Source: Clostridiales bacterium (GTDB taxonomy: Bacteria; Bacillota; Clostridia; Christensenellales; Borkfalkiaceae). From it: a stretch of 57,347 bases of DNA. The position numbers and the translations under genes were made by a program. How positions within the stretch are numbered: the first letter of the stretch is position 1; every line of letters starts with the position of its first letter. Positions 45,320 to 55,300 of this stretch are shown piece after piece. The notes beneath the pieces were generated by a model. The model was not told the DNA's origin, made no database searches, and worked only from the letters and a program-made list of their open reading frames with translations. Location: contig SVHK01000006.1 of the NCBI GenBank assembly GCA_015055865.1, positions 1-57,347 of the forward strand. Direction: 5' to 3'.

Positions 45320-46108
45320 ATGTCAGGACATAGCAAATGGCATAACATACAAGCAAAAAAGGGTAAAGCCGACGCAGCGAAAGGTAAAATTTTCACGAAA
45401 ATCGGTAGAGAAATCGCAGTAGCGGCGAAATCTAATCCCAACCCTGAAACGAACAGCAAGCTTGCGGATATTATCGCAAAAGCGAAAGCGGCGAATATGC
45501 CCAACGACAACATTATGCGTTCGATTAAAAAGGCGTCGGGCGAAATGAACGGTTCGGACTATAAAGAACTTACCTACGAAGGTTACGGCGTAGCGGGTTC
45601 GGCGGTTATTATTACGACCCTTACCGACAATATCAACCGTACCGCAGGCGACGTCCGCGCAATCCTTGGTAAACACGGCGGACAAATGGGTAACACCGGT
45701 TGCGTTTCTTACAATTTCGAAAATAAGGGTTATATCGTTATTGAAAGAACGGTAGAACTCGACGAAGATACTATCACGGAATTTGCGCTTGAAGCAGGCG
45801 CGGACGACGTAGTCGTATCCGACGACGTTTACGAAATCTTTACCGACCCCGACGCGTTCTCCGACGTGAGAAAGTATTTGGAAGAAAAGAACAAAGAACT
45901 TATCGCGGCGGCGCCTAAGGGTAGAAGAAACGACGTAGAAGAAGACAAAATCATTTTCGTTCAAGCGGAAGTAGCGATGATTCCTCAAAATAAAATCACG
46001 TTGCCGAGCGATAAAGTCGAAACGTTTATCAAGATGATTGACGCGCTTGAAGAAAACGACGACGTACAAAACGTATATCATAACGTTGACCTTCCCGACG
46101 AAGAATAA
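45320..46108 (+). CDS. yebC: YebC/PmpR-family protein (transcription/translation factor)
   Basis: A 262-aa member of the YebC/TACO1 family, with start MSGHSKWHNIQAKKGKADA and the conserved NMPNDNIMRSIKKA and EGYGVAGSAVIITTLTDN blocks. It is slightly longer than the usual 240-250 residues. Relatives act as transcription regulators or as translation factors at proline stretches; which applies here is open. RBS AAGGAG. A terminator follows at 46165. Confidence 0.95.
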   Translation: MSGHSKWHNIQAKKGKADAAKGKIFTKIGREIAVAAKSNPNPETNSKLADIIAKAKAANMPNDNIMRSIKKASGEMNGSDYKELTYEGYGVAGSAVIITTLTDNINRTAGDVRAILGKHGGQMGNTGCVSYNFENKGYIVIERTVELDEDTITEFALEAGADDVVVSDDVYEIFTDPDAFSDVRKYLEEKNKELIAAAPKGRRNDVEEDKIIFVQAEVAMIPQNKITLPSDKVETFIKMIDALEENDDVQNVYHNVDLPDEE

Positions 46109-46164
46109 CGTTTAGCGTTATATACTTGGTAATATTGCGTCTAATATAACATAACTTATAAACA

Positions 46165-46207
46165 AAACTCCGCATAGCGAAAAATTTTGCCGTGCGGAGT
46201 TTTTTTA
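46165..46207 (+). terminator. Terminator after yebC
   Basis: ACTCCGCA (46167-46174) pairs with TGCGGAGT (46193-46200), followed by TTTTTTATTA. Confidence 0.85.
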
Positions 46208-46309
46208 TTATAATAATTGTAAAAGATATAGGGGGAATCGTATAAAAACCGTAAAAAAACTAAAATTAGATATTGAAATAAAAAATACGTAATTTAGGAG
46301 TATGCGCTT

Positions 46310-47974
46310 ATGTTTACGACTGAAGAATTCATGCAATTAATTCAAAGTCTAGTTTGGTTGCTTGCCGGCGTCGGCGTGTTTATCGTAGGAATGAATTTTA
46401 TGAGCGACGCATTGGAAAAGAGTGCAGGGAACGGAATGAAAAACCTGCTTTCAAAGATAAGCAATAACCGTTTTTCGGGCGTAGGCATTGGCGCAGGGGT
46501 AACTGCTATTATTCAAAGCTCGTCAGCAACGTCGGTTATGGTGATTGGGTTGGTAAACGCAGGCGTAATGACGCTTATGCAAGCGACTCCGATTATAATG
46601 GGTGCAAATATCGGTACGACGATAACGGGTGTATTAGTTGCGTTAAAAAACGATTATTTTAATATGTTAATGTACCTTTTTGCATTCGCAGGGGTAATGA
46701 TGAGCTTTTTTAAAAATGAAAGAATCAAGATTGCGGGCAGGCTTTTTAGTGGGCTTGGTCTGATTTTCGTTGGCTTGAATATAATGTCCAGCGAGCAAGC
46801 GTTTGGCAACGCGCTCGTTGAAAGATTGTTTATCAACGTTTTCAAATCGATTGATTTTCCTTTGCTCTTGATTTTAGTCGGTATCGTTTTTACGGCGCTT
46901 ATTCAAAGTTCTTCGGCGGCGACGGGCGTCGTTATTACGATGGTGGGGACGGGGATATTATCGCTTGGTATGGCGTTGTTTATTATCCTAGGCGCAAATA
47001 TCGGTACTTGCGTAACGGCGCTACTTGCTTGCGTTGGCGCAAATGCAAACTCCAAACGGGTTGCGTTTATTCATTTTACGTTCAACGTAATAGGCAGTGT
47101 TTTATTCAGTGCAGTTATTTGGATATTCAGAAATCCCGTCGTAGATTTTTTAATTTCTCTATTTCCTGGTACGGACGCTTTGGCTTTACAAATGCGCGTA
47201 TCGGTCTTTCACGTTGTTTTTAACGTAAGCACGACGATAGTGTTTTTGCCGTTTATAAAGCGGTTGGTAAAATTTTCGAAATTTGTTATTAAAGACAAAG
47301 CGGAAATAGAGCAAGAGATAAAGTTAAAATACGTGGATAAACGTCTATTAAATACGCCGAGTATAGCGCTTGGGCAGTTGACGAAAGAAATTTTTCGCGT
47401 GGCAGATATGACGATGGAGAATTTAAATACTGCGATGAACGGGTTTATTGAGCGCGATACGTCCGTGGCGGAACAGGTAACGGCAAACAACGAGATTATT
47501 GCTAAGCTTGATAAAGAAATTAGCGATTATCTGGTACGGATATCTAATTCAAACGTATCTTTTTCGAACGAAAAGCTTGTTAATATCCTGCATCATAACT
47601 TAGGGGATATTTCCCGTATAGCGGATTTGTCCGACAACGTCGTTAAATATACCCGTCGAGAAGTGCGCGATAATTTGGTGTTCTCTGAAGGGATTAACGA
47701 TAAAATTTTAAAAATGTACGAAATGCTTGAAAAACAATACGATTTAGTTAAGAAAATCGTTCTTGAAAAACGTTACGAATTAATGAAAGAATCGGACGTA
47801 TTGGAAGATGAAATAGACACGTCGAGAAAATCGCTTGTAGCCGAGCATATTCAACGTTTGGCGCAAGGGAAATGTCGTCCAGAAAACAATACCGTTTTCA
47901 TCAATCTCGTTTCCAATTTGGAACGTATCGGTGACCACTTGAATTTTATAGCCCATAGCTTGGAAAACGTGTAA
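46310..47974 (+). CDS. Na/Pi cotransporter-family protein (first copy)
   Basis: A 554-aa membrane transporter. Two inverted repeats each carry the QSSSA signature (IIQSSSATSVMVIG near 64; LIQSSSAATGVVIT near 197), giving 8-9 membrane segments over about 1-330, followed by a cytoplasmic PhoU-like helical domain (about 345-554). It imports phosphate or a related anion with Na+. A paralog starts 190 bp downstream. Long stretches of the PhoU-domain DNA are identical between the two. Good RBS (TTAGGAG). Confidence 0.92.
   Translation: MFTTEEFMQLIQSLVWLLAGVGVFIVGMNFMSDALEKSAGNGMKNLLSKISNNRFSGVGIGAGVTAIIQSSSATSVMVIGLVNAGVMTLMQATPIIMGANIGTTITGVLVALKNDYFNMLMYLFAFAGVMMSFFKNERIKIAGRLFSGLGLIFVGLNIMSSEQAFGNALVERLFINVFKSIDFPLLLILVGIVFTALIQSSSAATGVVITMVGTGILSLGMALFIILGANIGTCVTALLACVGANANSKRVAFIHFTFNVIGSVLFSAVIWIFRNPVVDFLISLFPGTDALALQMRVSVFHVVFNVSTTIVFLPFIKRLVKFSKFVIKDKAEIEQEIKLKYVDKRLLNTPSIALGQLTKEIFRVADMTMENLNTAMNGFIERDTSVAEQVTANNEIIAKLDKEISDYLVRISNSNVSFSNEKLVNILHHNLGDISRIADLSDNVVKYTRREVRDNLVFSEGINDKILKMYEMLEKQYDLVKKIVLEKRYELMKESDVLEDEIDTSRKSLVAEHIQRLAQGKCRPENNTVFINLVSNLERIGDHLNFIAHSLENV
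47419..47694 (+). repeat. Segment shared with 49262-49537 (paralog conversion tract)
   Basis: Runs of 87 (47419-47505) and 95 (47600-47694) identical bases match the second Na/Pi gene at 49262-49348 and 49443-49537. Synonymous positions are identical as well, which is more than protein conservation requires. Confidence 0.8.
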
Positions 47975-48164
47975 ATTGAATAAATATAATAAAGTACGTC
48001 CAAGAAAATATATAAAACAACAAGTTTTTGTATAAAAATAGTAAAAAAAACTGCAAAATTTGTAAATAAACTAAAATTTTTACCAAATACGAGCATTATA
48101 TAGATGACTTATTTTTGCTTTTATTGTATAATAAAAGAGTGGAATCTACTTTAGGAGAAAAATA

Positions 48165-49817
48165 ATGCAAATATTTGAAACTATTGCATTGGTATTTGCT
48201 GGTTGCGGAGCTTTTTTAATTGGGTTCAAGCTATTGAGCGAAAATATGGAGAAATTGTTCGGTCGTAGCTTGAAAGCGTTGTTTAATAAAACGTCCGATA
48301 AAAAATTAGCGGGCGTAGGTATGGGCGCGGCGACTACGGCAGTTGTTCAAAGTTCGGGCGTCACGACGGTTATGGTCGTAGGGTTCGTAAACGCGGGAAT
48401 AATGACCTTGTATCAAGCTGCGACGATTATAATGGGCGCGAATATAGGTACGACGATTACCGCGCAAATCGCTGCGTTAAACGATTTGCCGATTAATTCC
48501 ATTTTTATTTTATTGCTTGGCGTCGGCGTATTTATGGACTTGTTCTCCAAGAATGAAAAAGTTAAAAGTGGCGGACTTGCTTTTGCTGGTTTGGGTATGG
48601 TCTTTTTAGGGTTACACGTTATGTCCGAAACGATGGGCGTGTACGCGGATATGACGAAATATCCTGAAGTAGGACAATTCCTTTCTTCGCTTACCAACCC
48701 GTTCGTTTTGCTTGTTTTTGGTATCGTGTTTACGACGGTAATGCAATCGTCGAGCGCGGTAACAACGATTATCATTGCAATGGCAAGTTCGGGTCTTGTA
48801 ATCGGTATGGTGGACGGACAAATGACGAACGCCGTTCTCTACGTGATTTTGGGTTCGAACATCGGTTCGACGACGACGGCGTTGTTATCGTCGGCGGGGA
48901 CGAGCACGAACGCGCGTAGAGCGGGTATGATTCACTTGCTTTTCAATACGATCGGCTCTCTAATCTTTATGATAATGCTTTTGTGCTGGAAAGATTTTTT
49001 CCAAAATACTTTCTGTCAATGGTTTTCCGAGCCGAGTACGCAAATCGCTATGTTCCATACTTTCTTTAACGTAATTTGTACCTTACTTTTCTTACCGTTT
49101 ACCAAACAACTCGTACGGTTGGCAACTTTTTTAGTGCCTGAAAAGGAAGAAAAAGAAGAGTCGGCGCTTATGTATATGGACAAGCGTTTGTTGAATACGC
49201 CGAACGTTGCGCTTGGTCAGTTAACGAAAGAAACCTTCCGTATGGCAGATATGGCGATGGGGAATTTAAATACTGCGATGAACGGGTTTATTGAGCGCGA
49301 TACGTCCGTGGCGGAACAGGTAACGGCAAACAACGAGATTATTGCTAAACTTGATAAAGAAATTAGCGATTATCTCGTACAGGTATCAACTGCAAGCGTA
49401 TCTTTGTCAAACGAAAAGCTCGTCAACGCTTTGCATCATAATTTAGGGGATATTTCCCGTATAGCGGATTTGTCCGACAACGTCGTTAAATATACCCGTC
49501 GAGAAGTGCGCGATAATTTGGTGTTCTCTGAAGGGATAAACGATAAAATTTTAAAAATGCACGATTTGCTTAGAAAGCAATACGATTTGGTTAAGAAAAT
49601 CGTTCTTGAAAAACGTTCCGAATTGATGAGTGAATCGGATGCAATAGAAGACGATATCGACCAATCGAGAAAGTTGCTCATAAAAGAGCATATCGAGCGT
49701 TTGGCGCAAGGCAAGTGCCGTCCTGAAAATAATACCGTTTTCATCAATCTCGTTTCCAATTTGGAACGTATCGGTGACCACTTGAATTTTATAGCCCATA
49801 GTTTAGATAATATGTAA
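48165..49817 (+). CDS. Na/Pi cotransporter-family protein (second copy)
   Basis: A 550-aa paralog of the preceding gene with the same layout. The signatures are slightly altered (VVQSSGVTTVMVVG near 62; VMQSSSAVTTIII near 190), while the C-terminal PhoU-like domain is almost the same. Transport halves have diverged; from 49262 on, the DNA matches the first copy in runs of 87 and 95 identical bases. It has its own RBS (TAGGAG) and a probable promoter (TATAAT at about 48125-48130). Confidence 0.92.
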   Translation: MQIFETIALVFAGCGAFLIGFKLLSENMEKLFGRSLKALFNKTSDKKLAGVGMGAATTAVVQSSGVTTVMVVGFVNAGIMTLYQAATIIMGANIGTTITAQIAALNDLPINSIFILLLGVGVFMDLFSKNEKVKSGGLAFAGLGMVFLGLHVMSETMGVYADMTKYPEVGQFLSSLTNPFVLLVFGIVFTTVMQSSSAVTTIIIAMASSGLVIGMVDGQMTNAVLYVILGSNIGSTTTALLSSAGTSTNARRAGMIHLLFNTIGSLIFMIMLLCWKDFFQNTFCQWFSEPSTQIAMFHTFFNVICTLLFLPFTKQLVRLATFLVPEKEEKEESALMYMDKRLLNTPNVALGQLTKETFRMADMAMGNLNTAMNGFIERDTSVAEQVTANNEIIAKLDKEISDYLVQVSTASVSLSNEKLVNALHHNLGDISRIADLSDNVVKYTRREVRDNLVFSEGINDKILKMHDLLRKQYDLVKKIVLEKRSELMSESDAIEDDIDQSRKLLIKEHIERLAQGKCRPENNTVFINLVSNLERIGDHLNFIAHSLDNM

Positions 49818-49891
49818 AGCTGTGGGATAAAGGACGTATATAGACGTTGGTGCGAATTTTTGCTCGTTTATAAAAGCTTACATAAAAAAGG

Positions 49892-49930
49892 AAAAAGTTT
49901 CCCTGCCTTGAAAGTAAGGGGAACTTTTTT
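49892..49930 (+). terminator. Terminator after the second Na/Pi gene
   Basis: AAAAAGTT-CCCT pairs with AGGG-AACTTTTT with a one-base bulge, ending in six T. Confidence 0.75.
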
Positions 49931-49961
49931 AATAAACATTTTTAAAGGATTAGAAAAACGC

Positions 49962-49990
49962 TTGCCAAAAGGGGAAATATTTGATAAAAT
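49962..49990 (+). promoter_or_regulatory. Promoter of tRNA-Gln
   Basis: -35 TTGCCA at 49962-49967, a 17-bp spacer and -10 TAAAAT at 49985-49990. Confidence 0.7.
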
Positions 49991-50011
49991 AACGAAAGAA
50001 TTAAAATAAAT

Positions 50012-50086
50012 TGGGGTATCGCCAAGCGGTAAGGCAACGGATTCTGACTCCGTCATTCGTTGGTTCAAATCCAGCTACCCCAGCCA
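50012..50086 (+). tRNA. tRNA-Gln (CTG)
   Basis: Acceptor TGGGGTA/TACCCCA, anticodon stem-loop ACGGA-TTCTGAC-TCCGT (CTG), T-loop TTCAAAT, discriminator G, encoded CCA. Confidence 0.95.
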
Positions 50087-50093
50087 TTTTGGA

Positions 50094-50130
50094 AGTTCCT
50101 AATAAATACAGTTAGGGGCTTTCTTTTTTG
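50094..50130 (+). terminator. Terminator after tRNA-Gln
   Basis: AGTTCCTAA pairs with TTAGGGGCT (two G-U pairs), followed by TTCTTTTTT. Confidence 0.7.
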
Positions 50131-50244
50131 TCTAATGTAGCATTACATGGAAAAATCTATAAAAAACTTGACTTTTAAGAGTAGTTTTGTTATAATCAAA
50201 TTCAATTTTACGAATCTTTGAAGAAAATTTAGGAGAAGTGAGTT

Positions 50245-50961
50245 ATGAATATAGAAGCTATTATATTTGATAAAGATGGAACGCTTATTGATTTTGATGC
50301 GTTTTGGGTTACTGTTTCCATCAACGCCATACAAGATATTCTGAAAAATTTTGGCAGAGAGGATATTTCCGTTCAAAAAATTTTGAGTTTGTTAGGCGTG
50401 CGTGATGGCGTCACCGATATCGACGGGGTTTTATGTAAAGGTACATACAAGCAAATGTCGGAAATTATAGGGGGAGTATTAAAAGGAAAAAATTGCGACG
50501 TCTCCGCGTTGGGACTTGAAAAACTCGTGCTTGATGCTTATAATAAAAACTCGGTAATAGGTGAAATAAAGCCGACTTGTCCTGACTTAAAAGACGTTTT
50601 AATCTACTTGAAGAATAAGGGCGTAAAGCTTGGTGTTGTAACAACGGATAACGAGCTTATCACACGGCAATGCTTGGGGAAGCTCGGAGTAGAAGAGTTG
50701 TTTGATAAGATATATACTGATGATGGAAAAACGCCGACGAAGCCGAATCCTTATTGTGCTTTAGAATTTTGTGAGCGTTTCGGGTTAGTAAAAGAACAAG
50801 TAGCGATGGTTGGAGATACGCTTACCGACATGAGCTTTGCGAGAAATGCGGGGATTAAAGCAATCGGCGTGGCGAAAAATCTTAGAAACAAAGAAATACT
50901 CGCGCCTTTCGCAGACGTTGTGCTTTCGAGTTTGTCCGATTTACCATCGATATTGAAGTGA
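50245..50961 (+). CDS. HAD-family phosphatase (phosphoglycolate phosphatase-like)
   Basis: A 238-aa haloacid-dehalogenase-fold hydrolase. Motif 1 is FDKDGTLIDFD (8-18) with both nucleophile Asp residues, motif 2 GVVTTDN near 132, motif 3 Lys in KPNPYCAL near 168, and motif 4 MVGDTLTDM near 190. A helical cap lies between motifs 1 and 2. Substrate unknown. It ends 10 bp before the DMT transporter and is likely cotranscribed with it. Confidence 0.9.
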   Translation: MNIEAIIFDKDGTLIDFDAFWVTVSINAIQDILKNFGREDISVQKILSLLGVRDGVTDIDGVLCKGTYKQMSEIIGGVLKGKNCDVSALGLEKLVLDAYNKNSVIGEIKPTCPDLKDVLIYLKNKGVKLGVVTTDNELITRQCLGKLGVEELFDKIYTDDGKTPTKPNPYCALEFCERFGLVKEQVAMVGDTLTDMSFARNAGIKAIGVAKNLRNKEILAPFADVVLSSLSDLPSILK

Positions 50962-50971
50962 GGTGTGTGCT

Positions 50972-51934
50972 ATGATTACAGGAATTATAGCTGGCGTTGC
51001 TTGGGCGTTAGAAACGGTAGTTCTCGGTATTGTTTTTAGTATGACACCGTTTATCACAGATACGCAAGCGATTTTATTGGCACCGTTCGTCGCCACATTT
51101 TTGCACGATTTATTCTCGGCGGTTTTTATGTGGGCATACAATACGATTAAGGGTAATCTAAAAAATATATTCGGCGTATTAAAAAAACCTTCTTTTAAGT
51201 GGCTTGTATTAGCGTCGGCTATTGGCGGGCCGATTGGTATGACGGGTTACGTGGTGGCGGTCAATTATATGGGCGCTTCTGTGGGGGCGGTAGCAAGTGC
51301 AGTCTATCCAGCGATAGGTACCGCTTTAGCTTATCTTTTTTTGAAAGAAAAAGTTGAATGGTATCAATGGATATTTTTGATATTGACCCTATTTGGCGTT
51401 TACGGGTTGGGTTATTCTCCCAACTTGGAAATGCGGAATTTTTGGTTGGGATTGCTTGGCGCAATAACGTGTGCGTTTGGTTGGGGAATTGAAGCGGTGA
51501 TTTTAGCGAAATGCTTTAAAGATCCAACTATAAAAAATGAATATGCATTATGTATAAGACAAACGACGTCTGCTTTTATATATGGGGCGATTATAATTCC
51601 AATCCTTGGGGGGTGGGGGTTGACCATTAGTCTTTTTTCGAATGGTTCAGAATCAACATTGCTTATTGTTGCGATTGCAGCGCTTTGTGCCACTCTTTCT
51701 TATTTGTTTTATTATAAAACCATCGCTAACGTAGGTGCGTCGAAGGCAATGGCGTTAAACATTACCTATACGGCGTGGGCGATTGTTTTTACGGTAATTA
51801 TTTTAAGGGATTTCAGTGTGCTTAATCCAATAACGTTGATTTGTGGCGCAGTGGTCGTTGTTTGCGGAATATTTGCTGCGACTGACTTCAAAAAATTATT
51901 TGAGAACAAATTAAATGATATAAATGATAATTAA
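50972..51934 (+). CDS. DMT-superfamily (EamA-type) permease
   Basis: A 320-aa protein with about ten membrane segments in two EamA-like halves (the first ends near YLFLKEKVEWYQWIFL, the second near CGAVVVVCGIFAATDF). Such proteins export or import small metabolites; the substrate is unknown. ATG 50972 is preferred because GAGGTG lies 6 bases upstream; the frame itself opens 3 codons earlier. Its pairing with a HAD phosphatase may mean the two handle a dephosphorylated metabolite. Confidence 0.88.
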   Translation: MITGIIAGVAWALETVVLGIVFSMTPFITDTQAILLAPFVATFLHDLFSAVFMWAYNTIKGNLKNIFGVLKKPSFKWLVLASAIGGPIGMTGYVVAVNYMGASVGAVASAVYPAIGTALAYLFLKEKVEWYQWIFLILTLFGVYGLGYSPNLEMRNFWLGLLGAITCAFGWGIEAVILAKCFKDPTIKNEYALCIRQTTSAFIYGAIIIPILGGWGLTISLFSNGSESTLLIVAIAALCATLSYLFYYKTIANVGASKAMALNITYTAWAIVFTVIILRDFSVLNPITLICGAVVVVCGIFAATDFKKLFENKLNDINDN

Positions 51935-52325
51935 AAATAAAAGATAAAACATTTGTATCGTACGTAAAAAATATTGAATTAAAAATTTTTATAATCCTCT
52001 CAAAGTGTTTTAAGCTTTGGGGGGATATGTTTTATGAGAACTAAAGTTTTTTTACAAAAAAATTAGTTTTTTATGTAAAAAGAAGAAATAAATAAAAAAA
52101 TTTCCTTTTATTTGGTTAAAAGGTTGCAATAAAAAATTCATAGTGGTATAATTAAAATGTAAGCTTTTCATTTTTTATACAAATTTTACACAAAATTTTA
52201 TCAAATAGAATAAAAAACAAAACTTTGGTTATATTTCGTGTAAAAAGAGGAATAGCTTTACAAAGGATAAATATGAGCGAATAGCTCTTTAGTTTTCAAG
52301 AAAAAAACAAAACGGAGGCATAACG
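51935..52325 (+). promoter_or_regulatory. AT-rich gap with promoter and leader of the giant lipoprotein
   Basis: After the permease a weak terminator-like hairpin (ATCC-CAAAG with CTTTG-GGAT, 51994-52025) is seen. The promoter is TTGCAA at 52124-52129, a 17-bp spacer and TATAAT at 52147-52152. The leader is about 170 nt and has a small GAGC/GCTC hairpin near 52277. No gene is visible in the gap. Confidence 0.65.
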
Positions 52326-55300
52326 ATGAAAACTAAAAACAAATTTTTAGCGCGGATTTTGTGCTTAATAATGGTTGTTTTTTGTGCTGTCGGCGTAGTC
52401 GCTTGTGATAAGGAGTGTTCCCATCAATGGGGCGAATGGACGATAACGACAGACGCGACCTGTACGAAAAGCGGTGTTAAAGAACGCCAATGCGAAAAGT
52501 GCGAAGAAAAGGAAACTGCACCTATTAGCGTTGACCCGACTAAACATAATTGGCAAGGGGCAACGTGTACGACGCCTGCCACTTGCTTGGACTGTGGAAC
52601 AAAGACGGGTGTTGCGCTCGGCCACGCTTACATAGTAGAAACTGCAAACGAAGAAACGTTGAAAGAGCCTGCAACTTGTATGAGCCCTGCGGTTTATTAT
52701 AAATCTTGCGTTTGCGGAGAAATTAGTACGAACGACGAAGACGTTTTTTCGAGCGGTACGACTGCTCCGCATACGGACGCCGACAAGGACCATATTTGTG
52801 ACTTGGTTGACTGTAGAGAAATTAACGTAGGTACGCACGCGGATTCCGATTCGGATAACGACCACGTGTGCGATTACGGTTGTGGCGTGACGATGGAGAG
52901 TTGTTCGGATAGCGCAACCGACGGCGACCACGCTTGCGACGTATGTCAAAAGCCCGACGTAAGCGGACATAGTTACGGTGAGCCGACTTGTGAAGCGCCT
53001 GCGACTTGTTCGGACTGTGGCGCAACCACCGGCTCTGCGCTTGGTCATAAAGACGAAAATACCGACCACGTTTGCGACAACGAATGCGGTAAAGACGATA
53101 TGGGTACGCACGCGGATTCGAATACGGATAACGACCACGTTTGCGACTACGGTTGTGGCGCGGTTTTAGAAAACTGTTCGGATAAAGTAGGCGATAACGA
53201 CCACGCTTGCGACGTATGCCAAAAGGCAAACGTAAGCGGGCATAGTTATAATAACCCTGTATGCGGTGTTCCTGCAACCTGTACGGAATGTGGCGAAACG
53301 ACGGGTTCGGGGCTTGAACATAAAGACGAAAATAAAGACCACGTTTGTGATTACGGATGCGGTAAAGACGATATGGGTACGTGCGCGGATTCGAATACGG
53401 ATAACGACCACGTTTGCGACTACGGTTGTGGAAAAGTTCTTGAAGCTTGTTCGGATAGTGAAACCGACGGCGACCACGCTTGCGACGTATGTCAAAAGCC
53501 CGACGTAAGCGGACATAATTATATGCCTGCGACTTGTGAAACGCCTGCGACTTGTTCGGACTGTGGCGCAACCACCGGCTCTGCGCTTGGTCATAAAGAC
53601 GAAAATACCAACCACGTTTGCGACAACGAATGCGGTAAAGAAGATATGGGTACGTGCGTGGATTCGAATACGGATAACGACCACGTTTGCGACTACGGTT
53701 GCGGAAAAGTTCTTGAAGCTTGTTCGGATAAAGTAGGCGACAACGACCACGCTTGCGACGTATGCCAAAAGGCAAACGTAAGCGAACATAGTTACAGTGA
53801 GCCGACCTGCGTACTTCTTGCAACTTGCTCGGAATGTGGCGAAACGAAGGGTACTACGTTGCCTCACGTTTTCAATCAAGAAATCGTAGACGATAACAAA
53901 ACGTTAAAATCGCCTGCAGATTGCGACAATCCGGCGGTATATTATAAGTCCTGCTCTTGCGGAGAGGTTAGCGAAGACGTTAACGAAACGTTTACCGTTG
54001 GCTCTGCGTTTGGTCATAAAGACGAAAATAAAGACCACGTTTGCGACAACGGATGCGGTAAAGAAGATATGGGTCCGTGCGCGGATTCGAATACGGATAA
54101 CGACCACGTTTGCGACTACGGTTGCGGAAAAGTTCTTGAAGCTTGTTCGGATAAAGCGAACGATAGAGACCACGCTTGCGACGTGTGCGGAAAGGCTGAC
54201 GTAAGCGAACATACTTATACGACGGCTACTTGTAATACGCCTGCAACTTGTTATGAATGTGGCGAAACGAACGGCTCGTCCAACGGTCACGCTTACGCGC
54301 AAGAAGTGGTAAGCGAAGAAACGCTTAAGACTCCTGCAACTTGCGCAAGCCCTGCGGTATATTATAAATCCTGTTCTTGCGGAGCAATTAGCGAAGATGA
54401 AAACGAAACGTTTGAAAGCGGTACGACGTTGCCTCACGTTTACGATCAAGAAATCGTTGACGACGAAAAGACGTTAAAGACGCCTGCAACTTGTGAAAAC
54501 TTAGCGGTATATTATAAATCCTGCTCTTGCGGTAAGGTTAGTACGAACGATGCAGAAACGTTTACTTACGGCGACTTGCTCGACCACGTTTACAACCAAG
54601 AAATCGTAAACGACGAAACGTTAAAAGACGAAGCGACCTGCACGAGCGTAGCGGTATATTATAAGTCCTGTTCTTGCGGAGCGATTAGCGAAGATGAAAA
54701 CGAAACGTTTGAAAGCGGTTCTAAATTAACGCATACATATCAAGAAGTTTCTTCTACGCCTAAAACGTGTTTAGTCGGTGCGACTAAAACTTACCGTTGC
54801 TCTTGTGGCGATAACTATACGGAAACCGTCAGCGGGGCTTTAGGCCACGATATTAGCGGGGTAAAAGCGGTAGAAAGACAAGTTAACGGTTGCGAATACG
54901 TTTTAGTATATAAATGTAAACGCGCTAATTGTGGCGAAGAAGTACTCGGAGAAAGAGTAGAACACCACGAATACGTTGCAAGTATTACGAAAGCCTCCAC
55001 TTGTAAAGAAAACGGCGAAAAGACTTTGAAGTGCGCTTGCGGTGCTCAAAAGACGGAAGTTATTGAAAAAGACGCAACGGGGCACAATTGGATTAAGGGC
55101 GAAGTCGACGCAACGACGAGCACGAGAACGGATACTTGTAAATATTGTAACACGACGAAGACCGTAACCGTTTACGTTGAGAACACGGTAACGAAAGCGG
55201 AAGATTTAAAAGGCAAGGAACTTGAATTAGAAAACGCTAATATCAGTTTGGGCGACGGCGTAATCGACGCGATTGGCGACAAGAACGTAACCGTTTCCGC

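Noticed and set aside
45323-46081. 252-aa minus-strand frame opposite yebC
   Set aside because: yebC is a certain gene on the plus strand; the antisense frame is Phe/Arg/Val-rich without a start signal.
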